Of a stretch of DNA of 64,000 bases, positions 11,283 to 23,155 are shown piece by piece. The position numbers were made by a program, and so were the translations under genes. Origin of the DNA: Plotosus lineatus. Taxonomy: Eukaryota > Chordata > Actinopteri > Siluriformes > Plotosidae. Under the pieces are notes generated by a model. It was not told the origin of the DNA. It saw nothing but the letters and a program-made list of their open reading frames with translations, and ran no database searches. The number at the start of each line of letters is the position of its first letter. Within the stretch, counting starts at the first letter, position 1. The stretch is taken from positions 40,087,501-40,151,500 of the forward strand of contig CM045733.1 of assembly GCA_024760905.1 (NCBI GenBank). Direction: 5' to 3'.

Positions 11283-12177
11283 TATATTGATGGCTAGCTT
11301 AATTGCAATACAGATTTTTTTCTAACCTTGCAAATGCATTGTTCTTTTCTAAAAATGTTTCCACCAGCACTGGCAACAATAATGCTATGTTTTTCTAATA
11401 AATCCGAAACAGCTTTGTGATTTAAAGGATAATAAGAACACATCAATAATCCTCACAATCCTATAGTTTCCTTTTTGTTTATTTTTATTTTTTTTTCATG
11501 GAACTTGATTTCTCTCGCTCCCGGTTGTTTCCCTTCAGTTTTTCCTTCCAATCTGTTTCCTGGATCTGTTCTGCAAGAAAAAAATGGTGACACATATGAA
11601 GTGTGACGGCAACACTGTCACCGTGCACATGTTCTCTGTAATGTGGGTTAATTGAACCTGCGGTGAAGCGGTAAACCCTCTATTTGAGTCATGAAATCAT
11701 TCTGACAGCAGAGAAAGCCGCGTTTAATACAGCAGCTCTGGGATCATGTTGCATCCACTGAGATCTGTAATTACATCTGTTTGTTATTGTTAAAAAACCA
11801 CTCAGTTTCAAGGTTGCTGAATGAAACTTCATCAAAAGGAACAAACACCACAATTCCCCTATCACCAAAACCACATGATAAAAAAGAAAGAAACAAGTGT
11901 TTTCTGTCCAAAATCCAGGAGGGCTTGTTTAGCAAACTTTAGTTCTACTGTGTTAATCTGAGAACCTGTGCATTTATTATCCAGTGATTTATTATTACAT
12001 TAAGGAGGGTTTTTCCATTTTGGAAAATAACTTTTGCTTTATATTTTTATAATTATATATTTATAATTTTATAAAAGGTATGTTCAGGAATAAAACAGTT
12101 TTAGCAATAGCTGGTTAATCATAGTAATGAAGTAAAATAAACATTTAGTTATTAATTGCAAGAATGATAATTATATG
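11283..12177. other. Intron sequence, nothing recognised
   Basis: AT-rich sequence without a supported gene or repeat. Confidence 0.4.
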
Positions 12178-12279
12178 TACAGTGGAGCCTCGATACTTGA
12201 ACTTAATCCATTCCAGACAGCTGTTTGGATTCCGATTTGTTCGGATTCCCAATCTACTTTTCCCATTACAAATAATGTA

Positions 12280-12980
<701 letters not shown>

Positions 12981-13609
12981 TAAATTATCTTAATCCGTTC
13001 CGTCACCTTTTGTAAAAAGTTAACAGTACCATAACTCGTATCATACCAGTAGGTCCACAAATTAAGTGAAAATTTACTCTTCAACTGCACTATGATTTTT
13101 ATTTTAGTGTGCTATGGTCTCTCACAAAAGAGTTGACCGTTGAAATGCGCGTTGGATAGGGGCGTGACTGTCTCACGCACGGGGGGGGGGGTGCTAAACA
13201 AACATACCTAAATCCATTTAATCATGGGCTATAAAGACTAGCAGCACTCTTCCCAGTACTAGACGATTGTTCCTCTTCCCCTTGATCTCTCTGGCTGTCA
13301 GCTCCGTGCTCCACCAGTTCACGCTTTAGTTTGATTTCTGTGTTTCTCCGCTTCTCTATTACAGTGACTACGATTTCCCTATTTCATCTATGAAAACGGG
13401 TCCGCTTTATTGTTCACAGGGAAGGCACTAGAGCACTAGAAACATGGAAATAAAACTAAAGCGGTAACTGGTGGAGCACGGAGCGGAGAGAAACTTTCAG
13501 TTTTTGTTCGGTTTCTGGGACGAAAAAAAAAAAAAAAAAACACAGATTTTTTTTTTGGATTCCAATTTGTTTGAACTCTTAAGTGTTCGGATTCCGAGGT
13601 GGCACTGTA

Positions 13610-14429
13610 ATTCTATGACAATTATCCATGTTTAAAGGGTGGTTAATGTACTAATGTTAAATGACCACACCAAGACACAAAGTAGTAAAACAGATTTATT
13701 AAACAGATTGGATACTCCAAATGAGTCAGCCTGATCCAGGGGGATAACAAGAATTACATCAGAACAGGAGGACTAGGACTCAATAGGTGAGTAGGTATAT
13801 TGAAGTGGGTGAATAATCGTTTGATGAATCATGGGGTCACCAGCATTGGAGGGCAGAGGAGAAGGTGCTGGAGAAGAGTAGTTAGGCAAGAGTAAAGGAA
13901 TGAGGGGTGACCCTAGAGTAGAAGAAGAAGTGGAATAAAGATTAGAAATGAGGCATCAGTCTAGGCAGACTGATCACAAGTCTCTGATTAAGACTGGGTG
14001 TTGACCCCAAATATTTCCTGCAATTTCTGGCAGTTTCCCAATGTCAGCAGACAGGATAGATGGATGCGGAAGAAGACGGCGTTGTATGGCATTTCTTTTT
14101 GGAGGTTCGACAGGCTGACTGAGTTAAAGAAAAGAATTGGTATGTAAGGTGCATGTCCTTTGACTATATAATCAGGATTAAGAAAATAAATGAATGAATA
14201 TAATCTAAAACAAGGCAGTTAAAGAAAACACTGAAAGACTTGAAAGCTCAGGGCCCAGGGCATGCACCTGTGTAATGGCTACAGGTGGCATTCGCACACT
14301 AATGGCGATGAAAGTCCAGCAGTTTAATCACAAAGCTTCAGAAATATAGCAAAATCTCATTTATATTTTATACATTTTACATTTACTGTTTTAGATTAAA
14401 ATATTAGAATAATAACAATAAGGTCCTTA
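13610..14429. other. Intron sequence, nothing firmly recognised
   Basis: Purine-rich sequence at 13830-13960 and no supported frame. It could belong to the LTR-like stretch that follows. Confidence 0.35.
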
Positions 14430-15000
14430 CACATGATGATTAAAAATGAGAAACGGAGTGTAGTCAGTTCATGTGAGCACCAGCAAAATGAAGAAAACCA
14501 GGGAAAAGGTGCTTATAAGAAAATGCCTATTATATAAATACCTCCTGAATTTGGCTGAAAATAATGGGAAAAATCATAAGGGAAATGATGTCACCGAGGG
14601 ACGGATGACATCTGGTTAAGGGCGGTACAGGGACAATGGCAAAAAATAATGGGAAACGTATGTAAATTAAGGTAGGAGGGACTAAAATGCCTGAAACTGC
14701 AAACATAATGGAAAATTGGTTCAGATTAGAGAAACGGACTCAGCAAAATTGAAGGGTATATAAGCAGGTGAAGTCAAAGGGGTTTTTCAGACTCACTGAC
14801 TGGCTGACTGGCTGACTGACTAACTGTGAGATTAGACAGAGATGGTAGGATATTTGACTGACTGCTTTGAACTGACTTTCTTCTTCCAACTTATCTGCTT
14901 GATTTTTGTAATAAAGGGATACCTGCCTGTTCTCATCTGTTGTGGTTAATTTCTTTAATTTATTAAGCTTAAAGTATTATTTGTGCTACTTGACTAAGCA
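14430..15000 (+). other. Possible solo LTR
   Basis: A TATATAAGCAGG promoter-like box at 14757 is followed by a short repeated GACTGGCTGACT stretch (14796-14825), an AATAAA polyadenylation signal at 14912 and a T/G-rich tail. This order is what an LTR U3-R-U5 would show. I cannot see the LTR termini, a target duplication, primer binding site or coding region, so this is only a suggestion. Confidence 0.25.
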
Positions 15001-15126
15001 CCAAGAACATCAAAGAGATTGCGACCTTTTTTCCACGAGCATATGTCCAACTTGGGCAGGAGGGCCAGAGTTTTTTCTGATACCCAGGGATAAACCTAAA
15101 TAGGGTTGTAGGAAGGCTATCTGACT

Positions 15127-15418
15127 AGTACACCCTAACATCGGCACTATATTGCATGGCCAACACACACACACACACACACACACACGCGCATAAAACC
15201 ATTCACACTCACACCCTGGGGCAAGTTGGAACAGCCATTTAGCCTACTGTGCACTTTTTTGAGCTTTGGAAGGAAACCAGAGTACCTGGAGGAAACCCAC
15301 GCAGGTATGGGGAGAACATGCAAAATCTACACAGAAACGTCTGAGCCTGGGAATCAAACCCAGCCCTTCTTGCTATGAGGTGGACATGGTAACCACTACG
15401 CTACCATGCTGCCCTTGT
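15127..15418 (-). mobile_element. V-SINE-type element
   Basis: On the minus strand it starts GGGCAGCATGGTAGCGTAGT (A-box region). It continues to a B-box-like GGGTTTGATTCCC at about 15352, then TGCATGTTCTCCCC, GTGGGTTTCCTCC and GGTTTCCTTCC. This order matches the tRNA-headed V-SINE superfamily common in fish. The tail runs into a CA array at about 15162-15187. Confidence 0.75.
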
Positions 15419-16099
15419 GTAAATCAATACTTCATAATAATTATTTATTTATCATGAAATAACTTGCAGTGGTTCTTTTAAAGTAGTTTGATCATGGTTG
15501 ATACAAGAAAACAGCACTCTGTTTGTGAACTGCTATAAACAGATGGACGCGCAACATACAAAGCCACAGGCTGCATTCATCACACATTATTCCCGCTGTC
15601 AAAGAGAAATGAAACATGAGGCAAGTTTAGTCACGTAATTATCAATCGATCACAATTTACAGAGCCCAGATACAGAATGAATGTGGACTGTGTGGCCATC
15701 TGAAGGTTAATTAATCACCCCATTCTGCCTGTGGCATCTTTATTGGAGATAAATTTAAGTTTGAACGCAATTATAAAGCGAGGTGTGTTGGAGTTTAGTT
15801 CAGGTTCGCTGGAAAGAGACATAGATATCTTTACAAAAGAAATTCATTGCCATCTTTCTTTTTATTTTAACCAGAGCTATTCATAAAACTGTAATAACAC
15901 AGAGAATCATACCATCATGTCACTGAATAATGAAAGACGTCTTGTACTTGTATTAATGTGAATGTTATTGTAGCACTGCTGTAGTATACAGTGCTGCGAT
16001 GATGCAGTGTTAATGTTATGAACTACACTGAGGTTGATTATTTTCCTCAGCACATCCCCACACTGTTTAATCTTAATATACCAATTACTTAAGACAGTT
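15419..16099. other. Intron sequence, nothing recognised
   Basis: No gene, RNA or element could be supported here. Confidence 0.4.
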
Positions 16100-16205
16100 G
16101 TTCCTCATTAGGGTTGCGAGGAGCATGGTGCCCGTCTCAGCCAGCTCTGGGTGAAGGTGGGGTATACCCAGAGCAGCTCACCAGGCCATCACTGCAGGTC
16201 CATTC
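16100..16205 (-). repeat. SINE/LINE tail fragment
   Basis: On the minus strand it reads through the GCTGAGACGGGCACCATG-type block to CGCAACCCTAATGAGG, the tail shared by the SINEs at 41457-41778 and 19660-19892. Confidence 0.6.
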
Positions 16206-17357
16206 CATTTCTTTTCTCTCTACCTCTCTTCAAATTATTAGGGCAAAAATAAATCAGAGCTACAGTGGTGTTATGCACTCTTCAAACCTTTATAAATGGG
16301 CCCGGGGTATGGTAGCCTCGGGAAATTTTTGGTATTCACTACCATACGCTGAAGTTTCCCTAAAAGTGAATTAATTATTAATCATTTTAATAAGTCTTTG
16401 TACATCGTTTTTATGCATTCATGTGCATGCAGCATGAACACAGAAAGAAAGCTCCATACACCCCGTGGGAATGTTTTGTTCATTCAAACCAATGTAGCCA
16501 TTAGTCATTGAAACCGCCTCATTCATCCACCCCAAACAAGTTCATTCAAGTTAATTAAAACACTGGATTTAGTTGGAGAGGCATCTCTGTTGGAGGCTTG
16601 TGACGAATTGAGACTGGTAGAACTACACCTTGAGGCTTCTTGTAATTCAGCCGCTTCTTGAGATGCATCTTTGCGTGGAGGAAGGCTGCGCTTTCTGGGG
16701 CATCTACTTCTTGCCCCCATGAGCTTTCATGTCTTCAGTTGTCAACTTGTGGAACGCAACTTTCTTGAGTGAGTGCGCAAATGTTTTCTACTAGCATACA
16801 AACAGCACCCGATAAATTTAAATTCAAAATCATGTGGAGAGCGAATGGACAGCTCATTAGCCATCTGTTAAAGCGTCTGTGAACATTCATCTAGCATCTA
16901 CTCTGGTTATTAGTAAAAAGTTATCAGATAGTTTTGATCAGAGTTTGAATTCATTTTATTTTTGTGTTCATTTCATTCTGTTCAGTTCTCGGGAATGTGG
17001 TTGTCAGGAATTTTGAGTGTATTTCTACTTTTGCAATTCGTTTATGTTTGTTTCTTCAATTTGTTAAAGTGTGAAGTCCACACCAACACTTAATGATCCA
17101 GAAACATAGACTCACCTGTCCTGAAGATGCCTCTGTCACAAGGATACTCCTTCCATAAATGCTAAGGAAACATCTCCTTACAGAGAATTGTCTCACAATT
17201 ACCAATAGTAATTCTGAGCAATGTTGTGCTAACACTAACCCACTGTGCTACATCCCACTACTGCATCACTCACAGTTTTACTGTAAAAACCACTATGCTG
17301 AAGGTGATGTTGTGCATATCAGAAGCTATGATGTGCACAGTGGTGATCCCAACTTAC
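16206..17357 (-). other. NTRK3 intron, nothing recognised
   Basis: This follows the splice donor of the 17358-17601 exon. A minus-strand open stretch at 16523-16720 is Ser/Arg-rich and has no family resemblance. Between 16220 and 17357 I see no exon. Confidence 0.45.
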
Positions 17358-17601
17358 CCGGTAATAATCCGTGCTGTAGATGTCTCTGGACATTCCAAAG
17401 TCTCCGATCTTGACCAGAAGTCCATTCCCTACCAGGCAGTTGCGGGTTGCCAGGTCCCGGTGCACAAAGTGCTGAGATGCCAGGTACACCATTCCTGCTG
17501 CGATCTGAGTGGCTATGTGTAGCATCTGGGACAGACCCAGTTCCCCGTTTGTCTGCAGTGGCTGTCCATCCACCAGGATCATCGCATCAGGACCATGAGC
17601 T
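17358..17601 (-). CDS. ntrk3: NTRK3 (TrkC) kinase exon: catalytic and activation loops
   Basis: This internal exon of 244 bp begins after a CTGGACAG acceptor and ends CGG|GTAAGT. Read on the minus strand it encodes about 81 residues of a receptor tyrosine kinase. In order these are the hinge segment [12 protein letters not shown], the helix with [10 protein letters not shown], the catalytic loop HRDLATRN, the Mg-binding DFG in [10 protein letters not shown], and the activation-loop tyrosines in YSTDYYR. The three-tyrosine YxxxYY pattern is diagnostic of Trk receptors, and the MILVDGQP hinge fits TrkC rather than TrkB or TrkA. TrkC binds neurotrophin-3 at the plasma membrane of neurons and autophosphorylates these tyrosines. 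The first base completes an Arg codon split with the exon at 20799-20971. All catalytic residues are present. Whether this is the a or b fish paralogue cannot be told. Confidence 0.95.
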
Positions 17602-18400
17602 CTGTCCAGAAATACAGGAGTTGAGTATGACATGTGGGGGGAGACTGACAAATCTTTTTGGAGGTTGTTGAGCCATGCTCAACCTAAACACATAGAAACT
17701 GTATCTAGGGAAACTTTAATCGTCTAAAAATGTTTATGATGTCATAATGTTTCTGCTATTGTAGCCTGGTTCGTAGTTGTATTTATTCATTGCTTGTTAA
17801 CTAGGGAGCAGAACTGCATGAATATGGCGTATGTCTAATTTTCTAATCTTCTGTTACATTAGTAGTTCCCAAACTTTTTGAGTAAAAGTACACAAAAGGA
17901 CATCAATTTTCTTTCATTTGCGGGATTTAGTAACTTTAATTTTAAAATCTTTAGTACATAAATTCACCCTTTTTTAAAAATGTTTCTTGGTTGGTTTTTT
18001 TTTGGGTTTTTTTTGTTCTTTGTGTGTGTTGTTTCTTCACGGGCTCTGAATTATCTCAACCTATCTAATAACTGTATTTTTTATATTGATTTTTTGAAAC
18101 AAAACAAAAAAAGGACAATCTAATAACAGTGTTTATGTAAAGACAAAGATTCTGGTATTGATTAGGCTTTATCACTCCTGCCTTCAGCCAATCTGAAAAA
18201 TATGTACTCAGATTGTCTTAATGAAGACGCTGTAAATTTTTAGGACATGGATTCCACATGTTATCCAACTTCTAACAGCGTTATCCTGCTCACAAAGACT
18301 GTATTCCGCTCACGATCCCTTTTCATCATGCAGAACCAGTGATCTGTGCCAACGCAACCGCTTTCAGAGACTCAAGGGAACCATAACTCTCTGCACTGTC

Positions 18401-18404
<4 letters not shown>

Positions 18405-18458
<54 letters not shown>
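18405..18458. repeat. (GT)n microsatellite
   Basis: A pure GT array. Confidence 0.97.
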
Positions 18459-18459
<1 letters not shown>

Positions 18460-19480
18460 ACGTGCTATTCAATGGCATCATGTTATCCTCTTGATCCAGA
18501 CGGCGGGTGTCGGCTAGCGTTTCATGCTCCCAGGACAGGTCTTGTCAGAAGCAATGTATGCACTGTATCATCCTGCATTCTGCCTCTCACGTAGTTTCTC
18601 TACGGAAACCTTGCGACTCATCATGCTCTGATCACTTGTTCCCAAGCAAAACTGACGACAAGAAATGAAATCCACTGCTTCTCATCCCATCCTGATTATT
18701 TTTGATATAAAACCTAAAGGCCACCGCTAGTATCAGATTTTCACAAAAGTGGTTAAATATTACATGTGACAGATCAGGAAGCCAAGTGAGTTATGTTTAT
18801 GCCAGTGAGTATAAGAAAACAGACTGAGAGACAAAAGCATGCTGCGGAAGCAGGCACTGATGCAGGTATCTTATTAGAGATGTTGTTTTAGGTGCTTAAA
18901 ATGAAGAGTGTAAATTTGAACAGTGTTCATTCTGGTAATAATGGCCACTGTTGTTTGTTTTACAGAATGTCACCTGACGTTTGAAGCCAGCTTATTCATA
19001 CTTTTGAATCCGTTTCATGAACATCCAGTGAAGACTCAGACCAAAGAAACTCCACACTTATATGCAAATTGCCAGCTTTGAAAAAAAAAGCCCAGACATT
19101 TTCCAAATTTGCATTGAATTTAAAGCATCAGAGGATTACATGGGCTTTATAGATCAGCACAAGAAAGAAATAGCTACAAGCCAACAACACAGTTCATCCA
19201 CTCCATTGAAGCTCACAGTATATTTGAAAGGATTTTTTACCTTCATATATAAACAAGTGGATAAGCTTGTACTGGGTATACTGGAAGATCTGCGACTCTC
19301 GATTATAGCAAAAAGAAAAAAAACAAGCAAACCATCTAGATGTGTGCCTTCAAAAAAGTCTTGCTGGAAATATATCCTATTGCACATATTTTTTTGTCTT
19401 TTGTTGACAGTTTAGAATTATTTAGAAGTAGCTACCAAAATGATAGGTTTTGTTATCAGTACTATTTATATATAATATAC

Positions 19481-19485
<5 letters not shown>

Positions 19486-19562
<77 letters not shown>
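19486..19562. repeat. (TA)n microsatellite
   Basis: A pure TA array of about 38 units. Confidence 0.97.
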
Positions 19563-19565
<3 letters not shown>

Positions 19566-19659
19566 AATGCAGCATAGTCTCTACACCTGCCAATTAAATT
19601 TCCTTGCTTTATCTGTGATGCTGTTTCTTTGCGTCTACTTGTCTATGAACCTATGAAAC

Positions 19660-19892
19660 TATGTCCAGTTTCCTCCCATAGTCTAAAAATATGCACAGTA
19701 GTTTAACTGGCTGTTCTAAATCACCCGTTGGTGTGTGTGAATGAGAGTATGAATGGTTGTGGGAGTGCACTGGCCTGGCGAGCTGTTCATGGTGCACCCC
19801 GCCCCTGCCTAGAGTTGGCGGAGATGGGAGCAAGCCACCCTGTGACCCCAATTAGCATCAAGTGGTTCAGAAAATGGATGAATATGAATGAA
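19660..19892 (+). mobile_element. V-SINE-type 3' body and tail
   Basis: It reads CAGTTTCCTCCCATAGTCTA, then AATATGCACAGTAG, TGAATGGTTG, GGCCTGGCGAGCTG, the CGCCCCTGCC block, CCCCAATTAGCATCAAGTGG and a GAATGAAT tail. This is the downstream half of the SINE type seen at 15127-15418. The tRNA-like head is missing. Confidence 0.7.
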
Positions 19893-20798
19893 TTCATGCT
19901 TTGAAATGCCCCTTGTCTTATTGCTCACACTAAGATTGAAAATTTTATGGCTGAACCATGGAAGGCACAAAGTAAATAGAATGGTACAATATCTACAAAT
20001 TTCAATTAAAAATATCAAATATTGATATCAAAATCATGAATAATAACACTAAATATAAAGACAGAAATAAAAATGGATATTAATTTTACGTATATCAAGA
20101 CAGTTTAAAAGTTTCATGGTGATACAGTACTATTTTATTTTCGTTATCCTGCTGAAAAGATCAAATTGATAGTGAACAGAGGAAAAAAAGAGAACATCTG
20201 TAAAACCATGAAAAAGCACTCATCTTTGGTTTTACTGATGTGATTTTACTTCATCTAAGATTCATAGGTCTTAGAAGGCTTCATTTTCAAGCATGAGTTC
20301 ATTTTCAAACTCTGACTCACAGAGAAAATTCCCATTAAAGTCCATCCTGCAGTTAAGAGGAAATGTTCATTGTCTCATTGGGTGCATTTCCAGGAAGTGA
20401 TATTCTATGTACTTCATTTTGACCAAATGGTTTCTTTACAAGAAAGCAATTTTCGCTCCGCTAGAAAACAAAACAGTCATAACCACTGATTTCACATCTC
20501 TAAGTGGAAATCGAGCCAGCATTCTCATTTCTGCTCTAATCAATTTCTTCTTAATGTTCTCCACACTTTTATTAAGCATGGGCCAGTCTGGGTTCCTTTA
20601 AGATTTAGACGTGAGAGGTTTAAAGAACAACAAAGATGATGTTTGAGAGACATGTTCAGTTTTTTTTTTTTTTTTTTTTTTTTTTGTGGTTCAAGAAACT
20701 TAAACAGCCAGTGTATTTGTTTAATTTTATTTTACCGTTATTTAACTTTTTCTACCTTTACACAAGGGAATCAGTAAATATTCTAAATACAAGCGTAC

Positions 20799-20971
20799 CT
20801 GAGGAACTTGTTAAGATCTCCATGCTTCATGTACTCAAAGACCATGATCAGTGGATCTCCGTCCACGCAAACACCATAAAACTTCACGATGTGCTCATGC
20901 TGCAGGTTGGTGAGGAGCTCAGCCTCACGCTGGAAATCCTTCCTTGCTGCCAGTGTAGGGTCCTTCAGGGT
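20799..20971 (-). CDS. ntrk3: NTRK3 (TrkC) kinase exon: alpha-C helix to hinge
   Basis: This internal exon of 173 bp begins after a GATTTTAG acceptor and ends CCTCAG|GTACG. It encodes about 57 residues: [14 protein letters not shown], the alpha-C helix with the conserved Glu in [10 protein letters not shown], the [15 protein letters not shown] strands, and the gatekeeper/hinge segment [15 protein letters not shown]. The [12 protein letters not shown] segment matches TrkC and differs from the TrkB version (from memory). The exon joins in phase 0 to the VAVK end of the 35475-35605 exon, and its last two bases begin the Arg codon completed at 17601. A plus-strand open frame overlapping it is a shadow plus part of an adjoining LINE. 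The upstream LINE fragment starts about 50 bp from the acceptor, so the branch-point region may border repeat sequence. Confidence 0.95.
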
Positions 20972-21024
20972 CTAAAATCAAAGATGAACATTGATAACAT
21001 ATTTTATATGAGTAAAAATGATAA

Positions 21025-21645
21025 CATGCTGCTTGAGGTCCTGCCCCAAGTGAAGGAGTTTAAGTATCTGGGGGTCTTGTTAACGAGTGAGGGAAGGATA
21101 GAGCAGGAGATTGATCGGTGGATCAGTGCAGCCTCTGCTCCAAAGCGGAGCCTGTACCAATCCGTCGTGGTGAAGAGGGAGCCGAGCTGTAAGGCAAAGC
21201 TCTCAATTTACCAGTCGATCTACATTCCAACCTTCACCTATGGTTATGTGCTTTGTGTAGTGACTGAAAGTACAAGGTTGAGATACGAGCAGCTGAAATG
21301 AGCTTCCTTCGCAGGGTGGCAGGGCTCTTCCTTAGAGATAAGGTGAGAAGCTCAGTCATCCAAGAGGAGCTCGGAGTAGAACACTGCTCTTCCATGGTGA
21401 GAGGAACCAGTTAAGGTGGCTTGGGCACCTAATTAGAATGCCTCCCTGATGTGGTGTTTAGGGCATGTCCAACTGAGAAGAGACTCTGGGGTCAACCCAG
21501 AACATGGTGGATGGAGTACGTCTCTCGGGTGGTCTGGGAACGCCTCAGTGTCGCCATGGAAGAGCTGGAGAAAGTGGCTGGGGAGAGGGAGGCTCCTGCC
21601 ACCGGTACTCGATTAAGCAAACGAAGAAGATGATGACAATGAGCA
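21025..21645 (+). pseudogene. LINE reverse transcriptase 3' fragment
   Basis: The plus-strand frame encodes the end of a LINE polyprotein. It includes the post-RT segment VKEFKYLGVLLTSEGR, then IDRWISAAS and LSIYQSIYIPTFTYGY. After frame breaks near 21300 and 21410 it continues with FRACPTEKRLWGQPRTWW and YVSRVVWERLSVAMEELE. KYLG followed by the RIEQEID and TYG motifs is typical of APE-type LINE C-termini. The catalytic FADD box and everything upstream are absent, so the copy is 5'-truncated. It ends with AAGCAAACGAAGAAGATGATG, matching the tail of the copy at 991-2085. It lies on the opposite strand to NTRK3 and very close to the exon acceptor at 20971. Confidence 0.8.
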
Positions 21646-21734
21646 TTTTATTACCCAGCTTATTTGAATATGCTATTCTGATTGCCCAATTAAGGTATTC
21701 AGCGATGTCTTCCTTCTTTATAACAGCCTGCTGC

Positions 21735-21840
21735 TAAGGACAACAGAGTGTTGTTAACTACGACAGACCTTTGTTAAGTGTAAGAGACAGTTGCTAAGTA
21801 TGACAGGCCATTGCTCAGTACAGTATCAGACAGCTTTTTA
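21735..21840. repeat. Diverged minisatellite, left part
   Basis: Four to five units of about 21 bp of the type GTTGCTAAGTATGACAGACC. The array resumes at 22986-23155 on the other side of a Tc1 fragment. Confidence 0.7.
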
Positions 21841-21848
21841 CTTGATGG

Positions 21849-22985
21849 CTAAAAAGTTCAATTTCAGTCTTATCTGAACAGGACCTTCTTACATATTTTT
21901 GTGGAACCATGTCTTTCATTTCAGTGAACCCGAAATGTGTGTTCTTATTTTTGTTTCAAGCAATGGCTTTTTTTCTGGCTATTCTTCTGTAAATCACCAC
22001 TGTGGACCTTCCCAGCTCTATCAGGATTACATTTGGTCCTTTTGTTGTCTCTCATTAATGCCATCCTTTCCCAGTCTGAGTTTTGGTAGACAGCCCTCTT
22101 TGAGCAAGTTTGTCGTGGTGTTTTAGTGTATTTTTTTAGATTTTGTGATGATGGATTCAGTGGTGCGCTGTGGGATTTTCAAGGTTTCAGATATTTTTGT
22201 AACCCAGTTTTCCACAACCTTTTTTCCACAAACTTGCTTAGAAAGCTCCTTGATCTTCATGGTGTAACTTGCTTGATGGTTCTTTTTGACAAGTGGAGCT
22301 ATAGACCCTGATGCATTATATACTAAGATCATGTGGACCTTAGATTTCAGACAGGTGGACCATATTTATCTAATTATGTGACTTCTGAAGGTAATTTGTA
22401 ACACCAGATACTATTGAGGGGCTAAACAGCAAAGGGGGTGAATATCCATGCACCTCCTTTGTCTGTCTTCCTTTCGGCTTTTTCTCTGTTACTCGGGAGT
22501 CGCCACAGCGAATCATCTGATTCGTACATCTGATTTGGCAGAGGTTTTTACGTCGGATGCCCTTTCTGTCACAAGCCTTTTCAGCAAGGGAGAGAAACAC
22601 GCTGACGACTTTGCAGCCTACTCCTTACGAAAGTCAGCAATGGTTCTTTTACATGCCTCTTACCATAGACAGTGAGAGACATGGCCCGCCTTTGATAACC
22701 CAGTTAGCTGCACTGGGGGGACAGTGACAACCTTGTGGAGAGTGGGACTCGAACCCCCACCTTTGGATCAGCGATCCAGCGCCTTATACCACTAGACCAC
22801 CACTGCCCCAATGCACCTCCTTTGTATGTTTAATAATTTTTTTTAAATAAATATTTGTTAATTTGTTTTACTTCACCACTATTTTGTGACATTCCATAAT
22901 GTAAAATCCAAGTACAAATACATATAGAATACAGGTTATAAAGCAAATAAATAAGGAAAAATGCCAAAGGAGAGAAAACTCGGTG
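21849..22985 (-). pseudogene. Tc1-like transposase fragment, interrupted by a SINE
   Basis: Minus-strand reading from ATG at 22260 gives a degenerate Tc1 N-terminus, including MKIKELSKQ, KKVVENWVTKISETLKIPQR and TTESIITKSKK, the helix-turn-helix DNA-binding region. Further downstream, at 21849-21895, a segment reads SDKTEIELF. This corresponds to the (S/T)DETK-ELF motif with the first catalytic Asp, so the second Asp and the Glu are lost with the truncation. Upstream of the ATG, the 5' non-coding end with AGCAAAGGGGGTGAATA extends to about 22985 and is split by the SINE at 22463-22810. Several frame breaks are present; no function is expected. Confidence 0.7.
22463..22810 (-). mobile_element. 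tRNA-headed SINE with RTE-like tail, 15-bp target duplication
   Basis: This is flanked by perfect ATGCACCTCCTTTGT duplications (22448-22462 and 22811-22825). On the minus strand the head is GGGGCAGTGGTGGTCTAGTG with a B box GGTTCGAGTCCC. The anticodon-like stem-loop GGATCGCTGATCC vaguely recalls tRNA-Ser(GCT). Then comes the shared body (AGCTAACTGGGTTATCAAAG) and a GAAAGGGCATCCGACGTAAA block. The tail GATTCGCTGTGGCGACTCC continues with AAAGCCGAAAGGAAGAC. The last two blocks resemble the 5' UTR (about 32245-32275) and 3' end (57264-57307) of the RTE LINEs in this window. This suggests it uses RTE machinery. Confidence 0.9.
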
Positions 22986-23155
22986 ACTCTATGACAGAGT
23001 GTTCCTAAGTATAACAGACCCTTGTTAAGTATAATATAATGTTGCTAAGCATGAGAGCCAACTACTATATATAATAAACTGTTGTAAGGTATGACAGCCC
23101 TTTGCTATTTTTAATAGGTCTTTGGTAAGTCTAAGTTTAAGAGAGCTCTTGATAT
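22986..23155. repeat. Diverged minisatellite, right part
   Basis: It continues the array of 21735-21840: TTCCTAAGTATAACAGACCC, TTGTTAAGTATAA, GTTGCTAAGCATGAGAGCC, GTTGTAAGGTATGACAGCCC. Confidence 0.65.

Larger units (their letters stand above)
17602..20798 (-). other. NTRK3 intron, about 3.2 kb
   Basis: This lies between two phase-matched kinase exons. It contains a GT array (18405-18458), a TA array (19486-19562), a SINE (19660-19892) and a T run (20658-20686) just downstream of the upstream exon's donor. A plus-strand open stretch at 19062-19415 has no motif and is probably chance. Confidence 0.8.

Noticed and set aside
16523..16720. Ser/Arg-rich minus-strand frame of 65 codons
   Set aside because: It looks superficially like an RS protein or a transposase N-terminus, but nothing around it supports either.
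19062..19415. 117-codon plus-strand open frame
   Set aside because: No family motif, AT-rich composition, no splice context; most likely chance.
20636..21301. 221-codon plus-strand open frame
   Set aside because: It is a chimera: the first part is antisense to the NTRK3 exon at 20799-20971 and the second part is a LINE fragment. It is not a gene.
22463..22810. tRNA-like head considered as a functional tRNA gene
   Set aside because: The A and B boxes are present, but the unit continues into SINE body and tail with a target duplication, and the cloverleaf is imperfect.
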